A stretch of 64,000 nt of DNA from Gaoshiqia sediminis (GCF_025907915.1 NZ_JAPAAF010000005.1:62001-126000); one strand, 5' to 3'. Positions 1-10,303 are shown, counted from the first letter of the stretch. Program-made: numbers and translations. The notes: a model not told the origin generated them from the sequence alone.

Positions 1-970
1 CCACTTCAACTTGTTTTACACCTTGGTTGTAATAGATTGCACCCAAGTTGTAATATGCATCAAAGTAATCTTCTTTCAGCTCAATAGCTTTTTCGTAAGC
101 CTTAATTGCTTTTTCGGTTTCACCGAGTTTATCGTAAAGCGAACCTTGTGCAAAATGAAACGATCCATTCTCCGGATCTTGTTTGATCGCCAGTTCCAGG
201 TATTTCATGGCATCATCTACTTTATTGGCATTCAAATAGATATTGATCATTAAAACCAAAATAGAACTGTTTTCAGGATATTTTTCAAACCCTTCCTGAA
301 GCGTTAATAATGCACTGGCTGTATCCTGCTTGCTGGTATAGCTCGAAGCTATCAACTCATACGTGCGTGCACCATTGTAATCATATTTGGCTGCCTCTTT
401 ATAATATTGGATTGCATCATCATATTTTTCTGCGTTGTAGGCAGCCAATCCTGCATTAAAGATAATAACCGTATCTACCGCTGCTTGGCCAGCTTCCTGC
501 ATAACCGGCATGGATTCGATATCAAGGATACTTTCAAATGATTTTAGGGCCAGTTCGTAGTTGTTTTCGTTGAATGCATTAACAGCCTGATCTGTGAAAT
601 CAGATATTAATAGCGTTAGATTAATTTTTACGCCGTTGGCATTTCTTCCTTTTTCATCCAGCTCCAATGCTTTTTTGAAAGATTCCAACGATGTTTGAAG
701 CGGATCGTCAGCCAATTTTTTGATATTCTCATCTTTTGACTGGTAGATGGCCCGGTAAATGTCACCGCGTACTTCCCATGTTTTTGCCCATGGAATGGAC
801 TTCTCAGCTTTTTCATTAGTTGGATCAATCGCTTCATTGATCGCTTCAAGAGCTTTATCCAATTTTTGAGTATCTTTTAATGTCTGTGCGCTGGCAACCT
901 TACCTTTCTGTGCGTAAGCTCCTGCAACAGAGATTAAAAAAGCAAATAATAAAATTGTTTTCTTCATCAT
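1..970 (-). CDS. Secreted tetratricopeptide-repeat protein (C-terminus cut by window edge)
   Basis: The reading frame is open from an ATG at 970 (a second ATG follows at 967) to the left edge, so about 323 residues are visible and the 3' end lies outside. The N-terminus (MMKKTILLFAFLISVAG) is a classical signal peptide ending near AYAQ, so the protein is exported, probably to the periplasm. The rest is helical and TPR-like, with successive units such as YDDAIQYYKEAAKYD, GSFHFAQGSLYDKLGETEKA and YFDAYYNLGAIYYNQG. TPR scaffolds bind other proteins, and no catalytic motif is visible, so no specific function can be given. It lies 55 bases downstream of gyrA on the same strand and may be co-transcribed or use its own promoter box at 1000-1007. 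Base composition matches the neighbours. Confidence 0.85.
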   Translation of the reverse strand, partial: MMKKTILLFAFLISVAGAYAQKGKVASAQTLKDTQKLDKALEAINEAIDPTNEKAEKSIPWAKTWEVRGDIYRAIYQSKDENIKKLADDPLQTSLESFKKALELDEKGRNANGVKINLTLLISDFTDQAVNAFNENNYELALKSFESILDIESMPVMQEAGQAAVDTVIIFNAGLAAYNAEKYDDAIQYYKEAAKYDYNGARTYELIASSYTSKQDTASALLTLQEGFEKYPENSSILVLMINIYLNANKVDDAMKYLELAIKQDPENGSFHFAQGSLYDKLGETEKAIKAYEKAIELKEDYFDAYYNLGAIYYNQGVKQVEV

Positions 971-999
971 TACAGTTAATTTAAGATATTTTTTTAGTT

Positions 1000-1007
1000 C
1001 AAATTTA
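1000..1007 (-). promoter_or_regulatory. Possible -7 promoter box (TAAATTTG) for the TPR gene
   Basis: The complement of these bases reads TAAATTTG, matching the Bacteroidota sigma-A -7 consensus TAnnTTTG. It lies 30 bases before the start codon at 970. No convincing TTTG -33 box is seen at the right distance, so the call is tentative. Confidence 0.35.
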
Positions 1008-1025
1008 TTCTTTTTCAATTGATTA

Positions 1026-3530
1026 TTAAATAGTTTCTGCTTCCTCCTCAGCTTGGTCATTCTCCAATTCTGTATTTTCATCAGCATTCGCTTCTATTTG
1101 AACCCGTGCAATTGAAGCAATGGCGTCGTCTGCTCTCAAATTGATCAATCGAACCCCTTGGGTGGCGCGCCCCATAACACGTAATTCAGAAATCGGAAGG
1201 CGAATGGTCAATCCATTTTCAGTGATAATCATCAGGTCGTTGGTATCTACCACACTTTTGATTGCAATTAAACTGCCTGTTTTTTCAGTAATATTGATCG
1301 TTTTCACCCCTTTTCCGCCACGATTGGTAATGCGGTATTCTTCTATACCCGAACGTTTTCCGTATCCTTTTTCAGAAACGACAAGAACGTCTTCGGATTC
1401 GTTTTCAACACATATCATGCCAACCACCTCATCCTGATCACTACCGAGGGTTATTCCTCTTACGCCCGAAGCGGTGCGCCCTATTGCACGAACAATGTTC
1501 TCATGGAAACGAATGGCTTTTCCAGACTTGACAGCGATGATAATTTCATGATTGCCATTTGTGAGACGAGCTTCCAATAATTGGTCGCCATCCCTGACTG
1601 TAATCGCATTAATTCCGTTTTGTCGTGGCCGAGAATAAGCCTCAAGAGATGTTTTCTTAATAATCCCCTTCTTCGTGCAAAGGATAATGAAATTACTATT
1701 AATATATTCTGCATCATCCAAGCGCTTTACGTTTATGTAAGCCAATACTTGATCGTCCTGCTCTATATTCAGCAGGTTTTGGATAGCGCGCCCTTTGGAT
1801 GTTTTGGTTCCTTCGGGAATTTCATATACTTTCAGCCAAAAGCATTTGCCTTTCTCTGTAAACAACAGGAGGGTATTGTGCATAGAGGCAATAAACAGGT
1901 GTTCCAGGAAATCCTCGTCACGAGTTGTACTTCCTTTCGATCCGACCCCTCCCCTTCCTTGTGTTTTAAATTCGGCCAACGGCGTACGCTTGATGTAGCC
2001 AAGATGAGAAATTGTGATAACCATTTCTTCATCGGCATAGAAATCTTCCGGGTTGAATTCTTCGGCGTTTGGCACGATTTCGGTTTTTCGTCCGTCACCA
2101 TATTGCGCTTTTATTTCAAGCAGTTCATCTTTAATGATTTGCATGCGCAATTCTTCGTTGGCTAAAATTTCTTTACACCTTTCGATGAACTTCTGAATAT
2201 CTGCATATTCCTGCCGCAGCTTATCTTGTTCAAGACCAGTCAATTGCCGTAGTCGCATTTCCACGATTGCACGGGCTTGGACATCACTCAATGAAAAACG
2301 TGACATCAATCCCTCCCGGGCTTCATCGGGGGTTTTGGAACCGCGAATGATAGCAATTACTTCGTCAATGTTATCGCTGGCAATAATTAAACCTTCCAGA
2401 ATATGAGCCCGCTTTTCAGCCTGGTCCAGTTCAAACTGGGTTCGCCGAACCACAACTTCATGGCGGTGATCCACAAAATAGCGGATCAGGTCTTTCAGGT
2501 TTAGCAATTTTGGACGACCTTTCACCAAGGCAATATTGTTAACACTGAAGGATGTTTGGAGCTGGGTGTATTTGTATAGTTTATTGAGTACAACATTTGA
2601 GATCTCATCTTTTTTGATGTCAATCACAATGCGCATCCCCTCGCGGTCCGACTCGTCGTTAACATTCGAAATACCTTCGATTTTCTTTTCGTTGACCAAA
2701 TCGGCGATCTTCATAATCAGCTCTGCCTTATTGACGATGTATGGGATTTCGGTCACCACAATGCGCTCACGATTGTTACCGTAAATCTCGACATGCGCTT
2801 TCCCCCTCAATACAACACGTCCGCGGCCAGTTTCATATGCTTCTTCCACTCCTTTGTACCCGGAAATAATTCCACCTGTTGGGAAGTCGGGAGCTTTGAT
2901 GATCGGAATTAAATCGCTTACTTCAATATCTTTATTGTCGATATAGGCCGTGATCGCATCTATTGTATCAGCTAAATTATGGGGCGGCATATTGGTGGCC
3001 ATCCCAACGGCAATCCCCGAGGCGCCATTTACCAGCAGGTTTGGAATCCGCGTTGGTAAAACGGTTGGTTCTTTCAACGACTCATCAAAGTTTGGCTGAA
3101 AATCAACCGTATTCTTATCCAGGTCGCTAAGGGTTTCTTCGGCTATTTTAGCCATCCGGGCTTCGGTGTAACGCATGGCTGCCGGGCTATCGCCGTCGAT
3201 GGAGCCAAAGTTGCCCTGTCCGTCAATCAGCGGATAGCGCAAGGACCAATCCTGTGCCATACGCACCATGGTCATGTAAACAGATGAATCGCCGTGCGGG
3301 TGGTATTTACCCAGTACCTCACCCACGATCCTTGCTGATTTTTTATATGATCGGTTTGATAAAATACCTAATTCGTTCATTCCAAATAAAACCCGCCGGT
3401 GGACAGGTTTCAAGCCATCGCGAACATCGGGCAAGGCCCGAGACACAATCACTGACATCGAATAATCGATGTAAGCGGATTTCATTTGTTCTTCAATATT
3501 GATCTTTATAATTCTTTCGCCTTCAGCCAT
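1026..3530 (-). CDS. gyrA: DNA gyrase subunit A
   Basis: GyrA is the cutting and rejoining subunit of the A2B2 gyrase that introduces negative supercoils. The 834 residues contain the winged-helix region with [14 protein letters not shown], the quinolone-determining stretch [20 protein letters not shown] (about 74-93), and the catalytic tyrosine in [10 protein letters not shown] (Tyr121, equivalent to E. coli Tyr122). The C-terminal beta-pinwheel is present, with a GyrA-box-like segment TNRGGKG. ParC proteins usually lack an intact box, which favours GyrA. The tail is acidic ([15 protein letters not shown]). The ATG at 3530 is preceded by GGAGGATTAA, an unusually good Shine-Dalgarno for this phylum, which fixes the start. 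The residue equivalent to E. coli Asp87 is Met86. It is divergent from clpC. Confidence 0.97.
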   Translation of the reverse strand: MAEGERIIKINIEEQMKSAYIDYSMSVIVSRALPDVRDGLKPVHRRVLFGMNELGILSNRSYKKSARIVGEVLGKYHPHGDSSVYMTMVRMAQDWSLRYPLIDGQGNFGSIDGDSPAAMRYTEARMAKIAEETLSDLDKNTVDFQPNFDESLKEPTVLPTRIPNLLVNGASGIAVGMATNMPPHNLADTIDAITAYIDNKDIEVSDLIPIIKAPDFPTGGIISGYKGVEEAYETGRGRVVLRGKAHVEIYGNNRERIVVTEIPYIVNKAELIMKIADLVNEKKIEGISNVNDESDREGMRIVIDIKKDEISNVVLNKLYKYTQLQTSFSVNNIALVKGRPKLLNLKDLIRYFVDHRHEVVVRRTQFELDQAEKRAHILEGLIIASDNIDEVIAIIRGSKTPDEAREGLMSRFSLSDVQARAIVEMRLRQLTGLEQDKLRQEYADIQKFIERCKEILANEELRMQIIKDELLEIKAQYGDGRKTEIVPNAEEFNPEDFYADEEMVITISHLGYIKRTPLAEFKTQGRGGVGSKGSTTRDEDFLEHLFIASMHNTLLLFTEKGKCFWLKVYEIPEGTKTSKGRAIQNLLNIEQDDQVLAYINVKRLDDAEYINSNFIILCTKKGIIKKTSLEAYSRPRQNGINAITVRDGDQLLEARLTNGNHEIIIAVKSGKAIRFHENIVRAIGRTASGVRGITLGSDQDEVVGMICVENESEDVLVVSEKGYGKRSGIEEYRITNRGGKGVKTINITEKTGSLIAIKSVVDTNDLMIITENGLTIRLPISELRVMGRATQGVRLINLRADDAIASIARVQIEANADENTELENDQAEEEAETI

Positions 3531-3575
3531 TTAATCCTCCTTTTCAAGATTATTTATGTTGAAATTTTTGACTTA

Positions 3576-3583
3576 CAAAAATA
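3576..3583 (-). promoter_or_regulatory. Possible -7 promoter box (TATTTTTG) for gyrA
   Basis: On the minus strand this reads TATTTTTG, fitting TAnnTTTG, 46 bases before the gyrA ATG. A matching -33 element is not obvious, so confidence is moderate. Confidence 0.4.
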
Positions 3584-3725
3584 TAAAAATACTAATAAAA
3601 CCGGCGTCTTTACGTGCTTTTTAATGATCAACATTGAATTAAATTTCAACAAATCAATGTTCAAAAAATCAGTCGGTTGTATTATCGGGATTTTGAATAA
3701 TGCGTTACTTTAGGAATGGAAATGC

Positions 3726-3733
3726 TATATTTG
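3726..3733 (+). promoter_or_regulatory. Possible -7 promoter box (TATATTTG) for clpC
   Basis: TATATTTG matches TAnnTTTG and lies 76 bases upstream of the clpC ATG. The -33 side is weak: the nearest TTTTG, at 3691, is too far upstream for the usual 19-21 base spacer. No CtsR-type or CIRCE-type inverted repeat was seen in the 279-base gyrA-clpC gap. Confidence 0.42.
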
Positions 3734-3809
3734 ACAGGCATTCCGGATCAACATTTAGGAATAGTTTTTGTTAGAAAGTAAAACCACATCAAAATAAGGA
3801 AAATAGATT

Positions 3810-6323
3810 ATGGATTCTCAATTCTCACCAAGGATAAAGGACGTTCTCACCTATAGCCGAGAAGAGGCTATCCGATTAGGGAACGAGCAAATTGGGCTGG
3901 AGCACATTTTTCTGGGAATTTTGAGAGATGGCGAGGGCATTGCAATTGACATACTTTCGCATTTGGGTGTTAATTTATCAGAAATTAAGGAAACCGTAGA
4001 ATTGTCACTGCGAACAGATAAGGAGATTGATCCTCAAGCATCCGTACAACTCTTGAAATCAGCCGAAAAGGCTCTTAAACTAGTTTACCTGGAGGCTCGT
4101 GCAATGGGTAACCAAACAATTAACACGGGCCATTTGCTGCTAGCCATTCTAAAAGATAAGGATAGCCAGATATCCCTGATTTTAAACGGTTTTCACATTA
4201 ATTATTATATATTGAAATCCCGTTTGGAAGATTACAAACAGCCTGAAGCAAAGTCAGATTATGGTGACGAGGATGACGACGCAGACGATCCGTTCTCCAA
4301 ACCTACCGGTCCGGGAGCCCAGAAAAAGCCTGGCCCATCGAAATCGGAAACCCCGGTTTTGGACAACTTTGGCGTGGATATCACCAAAGCGGCCGAAGAA
4401 AACAACCTCGACCCTATTGTGGGACGTGAAAAAGAAATTGAACGCTTGGCACAAATTTTATCACGGAGAAAAAAGAACAATCCGATCTTGATCGGTGAGC
4501 CTGGTGTTGGTAAATCAGCCATTGCCGAAGGTCTTGCCCTGCGTATTGTTCAGAAAAAAGTTTCGCGTGTGCTTTTCGATAAACGTGTTGTGAGTCTGGA
4601 TATTGCATCAATTGTGGCCGGAACAAAATACCGGGGGCAGTTCGAAGAACGCATGAAGGCAATTCTGAATGAGTTGTCTAAAGTTAGCAACGTAATATTG
4701 TTCATCGACGAAATTCACACGATTGTAGGAGCAGGTGGTGCGACAGGTTCGCTTGATGCTGCCAACATGCTGAAACCGGCGCTTGCCCGTGGCGATATTC
4801 AGTGTATCGGGGCAACTACCCTGGATGAATACCGCCAGCAAATTGAGAAAGACGGAGCCTTGGAACGCCGTTTCCAGAAAGTAATGATCGAACCGACTTC
4901 GGTGGACGAAACCATAGAAATCCTTAATAATATTAAGGAGCGGTACGAAGACCATCACAATGTAGTTTACACCCCGGAAGCCATTGACGCCTGTGTCAAA
5001 TTGACAGCCCGGTACATTACCGACCGCTTTTTACCGGACAAGGCTATTGACGCCTTGGATGAAGCGGGCTCACGCGTTCACATCTCCAATATAAATGTTC
5101 CGGAACGGATTGTTAAACTTGAGCAGAAAATTGAAACTACGCGCGAGGAAAAAATAAAGGCGGTAAAAAGTCAGAACTTTGAATTGGCTGCCAGCCATCG
5201 CGATAAGGAAAAAAATCTGCTGCAAATGCTGGAACAGGAAAAAGAAGCTTGGGAGAAAGAATTGATCAGGCATCGGGAAGTGGTTACCGAAGACAAAGTT
5301 GCCGAAGTAGTAGCCATGATGTCAGGTATTCCTGTGCAACGAATTGCCCTGGCTGAAGGGAAACGGTTGATGGATATGGGCAACCAACTGAAAGGCAGCG
5401 TGGTTGGACAGGACGAGGCCATTGCCAAAATTGTAAAAGCCATTCAGCGCAACCGGGCCGGGCTGAAAGATCCAAACAAACCGATTGGTTCTTTTATCTT
5501 TTTGGGGCCTACAGGTGTGGGAAAAACCCAGCTGGCCAAGGTATTGGCCCAATATTTATTTGACAGTATCGACTCGCTCATCCGCATTGATATGAGCGAG
5601 TACATGGAGAAATTCTCGGTTTCCCGCTTGATCGGAGCACCTCCAGGATATATTGGTTATGAAGAAGGCGGACAGTTGACAGAGAAGGTCCGTCGTAAAC
5701 CATACTCTGTTGTTTTGTTGGATGAAATTGAAAAAGCACACCCGGATGTTTTCCACCTGTTATTGCAGGTGCTGGATGAAGGGCGATTGACGGATAGTTT
5801 GGGACGAAATATCGATTTCAAAAACACCATCATCATCATGACCTCAAACATCGGTTCGCGTCAATTGAAAGACTTTGGGCATGGCGTTGGTTTTACAACC
5901 CCAAAAACGGCAGAGGAAGAAACCGACCATGCCAAATACATTATCGAAAAAGCATTAAAACGGGCGTTTGCTCCCGAGTTCCTGAATCGTATCGATGACG
6001 TAGTCATGTTCAACACCCTTTCCAAAGAAGATATCTATAAAATTATTGATATCGAATTGAAAGGATTGTACGAACGCGTGACTTCCTTAAACTACAAGTT
6101 GAAAATCTCAAAAGCCGCCAAAGAGTTTATCGCCGATAAAGGTTTTGACACGCAATACGGTGCAAGACCCTTGAAACGTGCTATCCAAAAATACCTGGAG
6201 GATGAAATGGCCGAAGTCATTATCCGTGCTTCAATTTCGGAAGGCGATACCGTTTCGGTTGGGTTCGACAAGAAAAACGAAAAAATAAAAATCAGGATTC
6301 TGGGAACACCCCAAAAAGCCTGA
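3810..6323 (+). CDS. clpC: ATP-dependent Clp protease ATP-binding subunit ClpC
   Basis: This is a Hsp100 class I unfoldase that feeds substrates to ClpP. The 837 residues show the double Clp N-domain (about 1-145), an acidic and proline-rich linker, first AAA+ module with Walker A GEPGVGKS (about 229) and Walker B LFIDEIH, a UVR-like coiled middle segment (FELAASHRDKEKNLL), then the second AAA+ module with GPTGVGKT (about 566), VVLLDEIEKAHP and the D2-small domain. A GHGVGF loop before EFLNRIDD corresponds to the VGF/IGF loop that docks on ClpP, so this is ClpC rather than a ClpB disaggregase. The short UVR middle region also separates it from ClpB. The gene is monocistronic, ending at a strong bidirectional terminator. 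The ATG at 3810 is the first in frame and begins the expected N-domain. Confidence 0.96.
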   Translation: MDSQFSPRIKDVLTYSREEAIRLGNEQIGLEHIFLGILRDGEGIAIDILSHLGVNLSEIKETVELSLRTDKEIDPQASVQLLKSAEKALKLVYLEARAMGNQTINTGHLLLAILKDKDSQISLILNGFHINYYILKSRLEDYKQPEAKSDYGDEDDDADDPFSKPTGPGAQKKPGPSKSETPVLDNFGVDITKAAEENNLDPIVGREKEIERLAQILSRRKKNNPILIGEPGVGKSAIAEGLALRIVQKKVSRVLFDKRVVSLDIASIVAGTKYRGQFEERMKAILNELSKVSNVILFIDEIHTIVGAGGATGSLDAANMLKPALARGDIQCIGATTLDEYRQQIEKDGALERRFQKVMIEPTSVDETIEILNNIKERYEDHHNVVYTPEAIDACVKLTARYITDRFLPDKAIDALDEAGSRVHISNINVPERIVKLEQKIETTREEKIKAVKSQNFELAASHRDKEKNLLQMLEQEKEAWEKELIRHREVVTEDKVAEVVAMMSGIPVQRIALAEGKRLMDMGNQLKGSVVGQDEAIAKIVKAIQRNRAGLKDPNKPIGSFIFLGPTGVGKTQLAKVLAQYLFDSIDSLIRIDMSEYMEKFSVSRLIGAPPGYIGYEEGGQLTEKVRRKPYSVVLLDEIEKAHPDVFHLLLQVLDEGRLTDSLGRNIDFKNTIIIMTSNIGSRQLKDFGHGVGFTTPKTAEEETDHAKYIIEKALKRAFAPEFLNRIDDVVMFNTLSKEDIYKIIDIELKGLYERVTSLNYKLKISKAAKEFIADKGFDTQYGARPLKRAIQKYLEDEMAEVIIRASISEGDTVSVGFDKKNEKIKIRILGTPQKA

Positions 6324-6330
6324 TGCATAT

Positions 6331-6363
6331 AAAAAAAAAACCAGTCGATGACTGGTTTTTTTA
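6331..6363. terminator. Bidirectional intrinsic terminator between clpC and the MscS-like gene
   Basis: The stem CCAGTC (6341-6346) pairs with GACTGG (6350-6355) across a GAT loop. Ten As precede it and seven Ts follow, so a U-tract forms after the hairpin on either strand. It sits between convergent genes. Confidence 0.85.
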
Positions 6364-7425
6364 TGCTTTTGTGTCAGGATATTGTCCAAGTTGTACCCTT
6401 GTTTTTGGCAAATATTGCGGATATTTCTCCTGAACAAACCCGATCAGTTCCTCACGAACCTTCACCCGCAAATCCCAGGCTGCGGGTGAGTCAGCCGCAC
6501 TCATCAAGGCTCGCAGCTCGATTGTTTGTTCTTTCGCATCGGTTACCTGCAGCACATTGACCTGTCCATCCCATTCCGGTTGCTTTTCCAATATGATACC
6601 CAGCTGTTTCCGCATCTCGTCCACCGGAAAACCATAATCAACATAGATAAAAACCGTACCCAGAATTTCTGCAGTTGTGCGCGTCCAGTTCTGAAAGGGC
6701 TTTTCGATGAAAAAGGTAATCGGAACAATCAAACGACGTTTGTCCCAAATACGAATGACCACATAGGTCAGAGTAATTTCTTCAATCCACCCCCACTCTC
6801 CTTCCACAATCACGACATCATCCAACCGAATGGGCTGGGTGAAAGCAATTTGAAATCCAGCCAGGAACAATGCAATACTCCGTTGGGCGGCAAACCCGAT
6901 AATAATACCGGCAATCCCGGCACTTGCCAGCAAACTTACACCGATTTGTCTGATTTTCGGAAAACTGAGCAACATTATCGAAAAGCCAATCAACAAAACC
7001 AACGTAATTAAAATGCGTTCAATTACAACAAGTTGAGTTTGAATTTTACGCGCTTTCAGATTGTTTTTTGAGGTCAGATCGTACCTGCCCATTACTATCA
7101 GACGGATACTTTTTATGGCGATGATGATGAGCCAGGAGATAATGACATCATACGCAATAGAAGCCATAATCGTAAAATCAATAGCTGACCCTGTTAAATC
7201 ATCCATGGGCAACATTACCGATAAAATGGTAATGATTATTAACAAACCCAGTGGGATACTGATTCGTTTCAATAGCTTCATCCAAACATACTCGTTACCC
7301 TCTTTGAGGATTACTTTTCGTAGTACCCGGTAAACCAGTATGGCCAGTAGAATACCAATAATCAGGCTGAATACTCCAAGTAAAATATGTTGAAAATGGC
7401 TCATTTGATTCATTGTACAAAACAT
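6361..7425 (-). CDS. MscS-family mechanosensitive ion channel
   Basis: The protein is probably a small-conductance mechanosensitive channel of the inner membrane that releases solutes on osmotic downshock. Its 354 residues have four or five hydrophobic helices in the first half, for example LGVFSLIIGILLAILVYRVL and ILITLVLLIGFSIMLLS. A glycine/alanine-rich pore-lining helix follows (VSLLASAGIAGIIIGFAAQ), then the conserved MscS beta domain (IRLDDVVIVEGEWGWIEEI) and PITFFIEKPFQNWTR. The length is close to the compact MscS class with one or two extra membrane helices. Met1, Met5 and Met8 are all possible starts, and the latest (MSHFQHILLG) fits a membrane N-terminus best. It lies 17 bases downstream of the PP2C gene, so the two probably share a transcript. 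Confidence 0.88.
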   Translation of the reverse strand: MFCTMNQMSHFQHILLGVFSLIIGILLAILVYRVLRKVILKEGNEYVWMKLLKRISIPLGLLIIITILSVMLPMDDLTGSAIDFTIMASIAYDVIISWLIIIAIKSIRLIVMGRYDLTSKNNLKARKIQTQLVVIERILITLVLLIGFSIMLLSFPKIRQIGVSLLASAGIAGIIIGFAAQRSIALFLAGFQIAFTQPIRLDDVVIVEGEWGWIEEITLTYVVIRIWDKRRLIVPITFFIEKPFQNWTRTTAEILGTVFIYVDYGFPVDEMRKQLGIILEKQPEWDGQVNVLQVTDAKEQTIELRALMSAADSPAAWDLRVKVREELIGFVQEKYPQYLPKTRVQLGQYPDTKA

Positions 7426-7442
7426 GATTAGTGATCCGGACT

Positions 7443-9338
7443 TTATTCGTGATCTTTTCCGTGATAGCGGATCGCCATCAAACTGATGTCATCGGCCTGC
7501 CTGGTTTCGCCACGGAACACAGCCAAACTCTTCAACAGCCTTTTTACCAATTCCGGTGCGGGCAAATCAGTCATGTTGCTAAGGTTGTCAGTTAACCGGT
7601 CGATTCCGTAAAAAGTATCGCTCGAGTCCTTACAATCTGTAACTCCATCCGTGTAAAGCACAAGCATATCTCCCTTTTCCAACACCATGTAATCACCCGA
7701 ATACGGTTTATTTGCATACACTCCAACCGGCAATCCATGCGTTTTCTCCAATAGGCTAACCTCTTTGTTGGGTCGGACGACGAACGGATAATTGTGTGCG
7801 GCATTGCAGTAATTCAGCACCCCGGTTTCGGTGTTCAAAATACCGAGAAACAAGGTTAGAAAATGTTGATTGGTATTTTGATAACTTAATTCCTTATTTA
7901 CCTGCTCTATTATTTTTTTGGCTGAAAGTGCGTTGGCTTTGTTTTTAATCATCGTGTGGGCCACAGCCATGAATAAGGCAGCGGGTATGCCTTTTCCCGA
8001 CACATCGCCCATGGTAAACAACAAGTGCTTTGAGTCGATGAAGAAATAATCATACAGGTCGCCACCGATACTCTCTGCTGGTTGTAGAGCTGCGAACAGC
8101 TCGATTTCCGGGTGATCCGGATCTGTTGTGTATTCCTTGGGAATGATAGCTGTTTGAATTTCTTTGGCCGATTTCAGGTCTTTTTCAAATTTCCGGCGGT
8201 CTTTCCGGCTTTGATTTTGCTCTTGCAGATAACTGTTGTATTGCTGTTGCAATTCCTGTAAACTGTCGTTCAGCAGTTCTACCTCATTTTTCCGGTTCAA
8301 CCTTCTCCGGTCGCCAAAGCTAAAGCGTTGAATGGATTTTACAACGCTGGCCAGGGGAAGTAGCATTTTCCGAAAAATCAATATGATAATTGCCAATACC
8401 GACAACAAGCCAATGGCTGAAACCAGAATGATTTCTCGTAAAATGAGATCCAAATCATTAAAAAGCTCTTTAGCTGGCACAATTATAATAACAGACCAAT
8501 TAGTATGCGGAATCGGGGAAAAATGAAACCAACTCTTTTTATAATCATACAGTTCCGGATAGGCAAAACCGGAACCTGCCAAGTGCGATCGCAGTAGCTG
8601 TTCGTATTTATCGCGGTTTTCAGGGAATATTTGGTGTGAGATTTCGTAAATATTGCGCTGCATGATCCATTCCTGTTTTGGATGGGTCAAGAAGGTGCCT
8701 TGCTCTCCAACAATGAATGCAAATCCACCTTTTTCGAACATCATTCCGGAAACCACCTTGTTCAAAAAATCAAGACTGATCTGTCCCGATAGTATTCCGC
8801 CAATTGCCCCGTCCCGTGTGTAAATGGCATGCGAATAACTGGCTATCAGCCTGCTTGTGTCCAGCAGGCAATAAAATGGTTCAGACCATACTGTTTCGCC
8901 GCCTGCAACTTGTATCCGGACAGTTGGCGTAATGTTCGCCGAACAAAAACGGTCATCCCTGAAAATCTGATGAGCAGTTGAATCGGTTCGGATAACCGAT
9001 AAATATTGACTTCCGGATGGGCTGAACAACTCTACGTGAAATCCGGTCATCAGCGGATTTGAATTCAGCGCCTGGCTCAAAAAAAACTCCAAATCGCCAT
9101 GCGACTGGTAGTATAGCGCCTGGTTGGCTACATTGCGGCTTACCTCCTGTGCTGTAACAATATTTCGGGTAACCTGAGCGGTGATCTGCTTTGATTGGTG
9201 AATCGCACTTTCCTCAATCTTTTGAATTAAAATTTTCCGGCTGAAATTGTAATGCAAAAAAACGATGACTGAAATAACCAGCGTTACCGCGGTCAAAATA
9301 TAAATACTGAGCTGAAAAGCGATGCTTCTGTTATTCAT
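7443..9338 (-). CDS. Membrane sensor phosphatase: Cache-like domain, HAMP, SpoIIE-type PP2C
   Basis: This is a transmembrane serine/threonine phosphatase of the RsbU/SpoIIE type. The 631 residues give an N-terminal membrane helix (LSIYILTAVTLVISVIVFL) and an extracytoplasmic segment of about 270 residues with a dCache-like pattern (IGGILSGQISLDFLNKVV and AFIVGEQGTFLTHP). A second helix follows (IILVSAIGLLSVLAIIILIF), then a HAMP-like segment and coiled coil (about 330-395) and the phosphatase. Metal-binding aspartates are seen in ESIGGDLYDYF, FTMGDVSGKGIPAALFMA and LYTDGVTDCKD. Such proteins usually dephosphorylate an anti-anti-sigma factor in a partner-switching cascade. No STAS or RsbW-like kinase gene lies in this window, so the target is unknown. 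It is likely co-transcribed with the MscS-like channel gene. Confidence 0.88.
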   Translation of the reverse strand: MNNRSIAFQLSIYILTAVTLVISVIVFLHYNFSRKILIQKIEESAIHQSKQITAQVTRNIVTAQEVSRNVANQALYYQSHGDLEFFLSQALNSNPLMTGFHVELFSPSGSQYLSVIRTDSTAHQIFRDDRFCSANITPTVRIQVAGGETVWSEPFYCLLDTSRLIASYSHAIYTRDGAIGGILSGQISLDFLNKVVSGMMFEKGGFAFIVGEQGTFLTHPKQEWIMQRNIYEISHQIFPENRDKYEQLLRSHLAGSGFAYPELYDYKKSWFHFSPIPHTNWSVIIIVPAKELFNDLDLILREIILVSAIGLLSVLAIIILIFRKMLLPLASVVKSIQRFSFGDRRRLNRKNEVELLNDSLQELQQQYNSYLQEQNQSRKDRRKFEKDLKSAKEIQTAIIPKEYTTDPDHPEIELFAALQPAESIGGDLYDYFFIDSKHLLFTMGDVSGKGIPAALFMAVAHTMIKNKANALSAKKIIEQVNKELSYQNTNQHFLTLFLGILNTETGVLNYCNAAHNYPFVVRPNKEVSLLEKTHGLPVGVYANKPYSGDYMVLEKGDMLVLYTDGVTDCKDSSDTFYGIDRLTDNLSNMTDLPAPELVKRLLKSLAVFRGETRQADDISLMAIRYHGKDHE

Positions 9339-9424
9339 TTAGCACTCTGATGAAATGAAATACAAGTTATGCAATTGGAAGGACTAATAAAACAGGCAAA
9401 AGTTAAAATTCGACTGCACCGCCT

Positions 9425-10303
9425 CTAAAAAAACGAGTGCCTGTCAAACTTTGTGAGCCAAATACGGGTACCGGGCATCGTGCAGGTGGCTGAGGCAAAA
9501 TGTGCAGCTTTCGCCAGAGCCGAATGAAACTGCTTGTTCTGCTGCCAGAAATAGCAGAAGGCACCGTGAAAAAAATCGCCTGCCCCCAAGGTATCTGTCA
9601 CAGCAACCGGCTCAACCGAAACGTGTCCATATTCGCCGTCTTCTAAATACAAGATTGGCTTCTCTCCTTGCGTTATTGCAACATTTGGGATTCCCAAACC
9701 AGTTAAATATTCAAAAATCTCATCCTGATGATTGCAGCCTGGCGGCAGGAAATCGCTTGAACAAATAGCTACATCTACCATTGGCAATAATTCATACAGA
9801 TGCTCTTTCCAACTGCCACCATCAAAAATTACCAGTATGCCTTTCTTTTTTGCTTCCCGGCATAGTGGCAGAGCCAGTTCGGGGTAAAAGCCGTCAATAA
9901 GAAGTATGTCGGGGGAATATTTATTTAATATTGGCTTTGCATCAAATCCCGGCGGTACATCAATCGGGTTGTGAGTAAAAATAGTCCTGTTTCCACTTTC
10001 CTTACTGGTAACCACCGTGGCCAAAACCGGATTGACCCGAGTTTGATTTAAAACATCCACGACATCAATTCCACATTGATCGAAATCGGCCTCAAAATAA
10101 GGCCTAAATGTGTTATCCCCAATCACTGTTACCAACGGTGCCTTCCCGGCAAAAAAGGCATACGCAACAGCTGCGTTGGTGGCTGGTCCTCCCACCAATA
10201 ATTGCGGCGGAGCGGTTTTTACTTTGGTGTTTGAACCGGGAAACTCATCCACAAAATACTGAATATCCAAAGTGGTCAATCCGATAAAAAGTACGTTGGA
10301 CAT
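9425..10303 (-). CDS. PfkB/ribokinase-family sugar kinase
   Basis: This is a cytoplasmic ATP-dependent kinase of the PfkB superfamily, 292 residues. The N-terminal strand motif (NVLFIGLTTLDIQYFV), the glycine pair in LLVGGPATNAAVA and the C-terminal signature DTLGAGDFFHGAF with the catalytic Asp (about 245) are all present. Fold and length match ribokinase-like sugar kinases, but nothing in the sequence fixes the substrate (ribose, fructose, 2-keto-3-deoxygluconate or a nucleoside are all possible). It stands alone: the neighbour downstream is the PP2C phosphatase gene 86 bases away, and upstream is a tRNA gene on the same strand. The ATG at 10303 immediately begins the conserved first strand. 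Confidence 0.85.
   Translation of the reverse strand: MSNVLFIGLTTLDIQYFVDEFPGSNTKVKTAPPQLLVGGPATNAAVAYAFFAGKAPLVTVIGDNTFRPYFEADFDQCGIDVVDVLNQTRVNPVLATVVTSKESGNRTIFTHNPIDVPPGFDAKPILNKYSPDILLIDGFYPELALPLCREAKKKGILVIFDGGSWKEHLYELLPMVDVAICSSDFLPPGCNHQDEIFEYLTGLGIPNVAITQGEKPILYLEDGEYGHVSVEPVAVTDTLGAGDFFHGAFCYFWQQNKQFHSALAKAAHFASATCTMPGTRIWLTKFDRHSFF

Noticed and set aside
1581-2165. A 194-codon plus-strand frame inside gyrA
   Set aside because: It is fully antisense to conserved gyrA sequence and has the Cys/Phe-rich look of a shadow frame.
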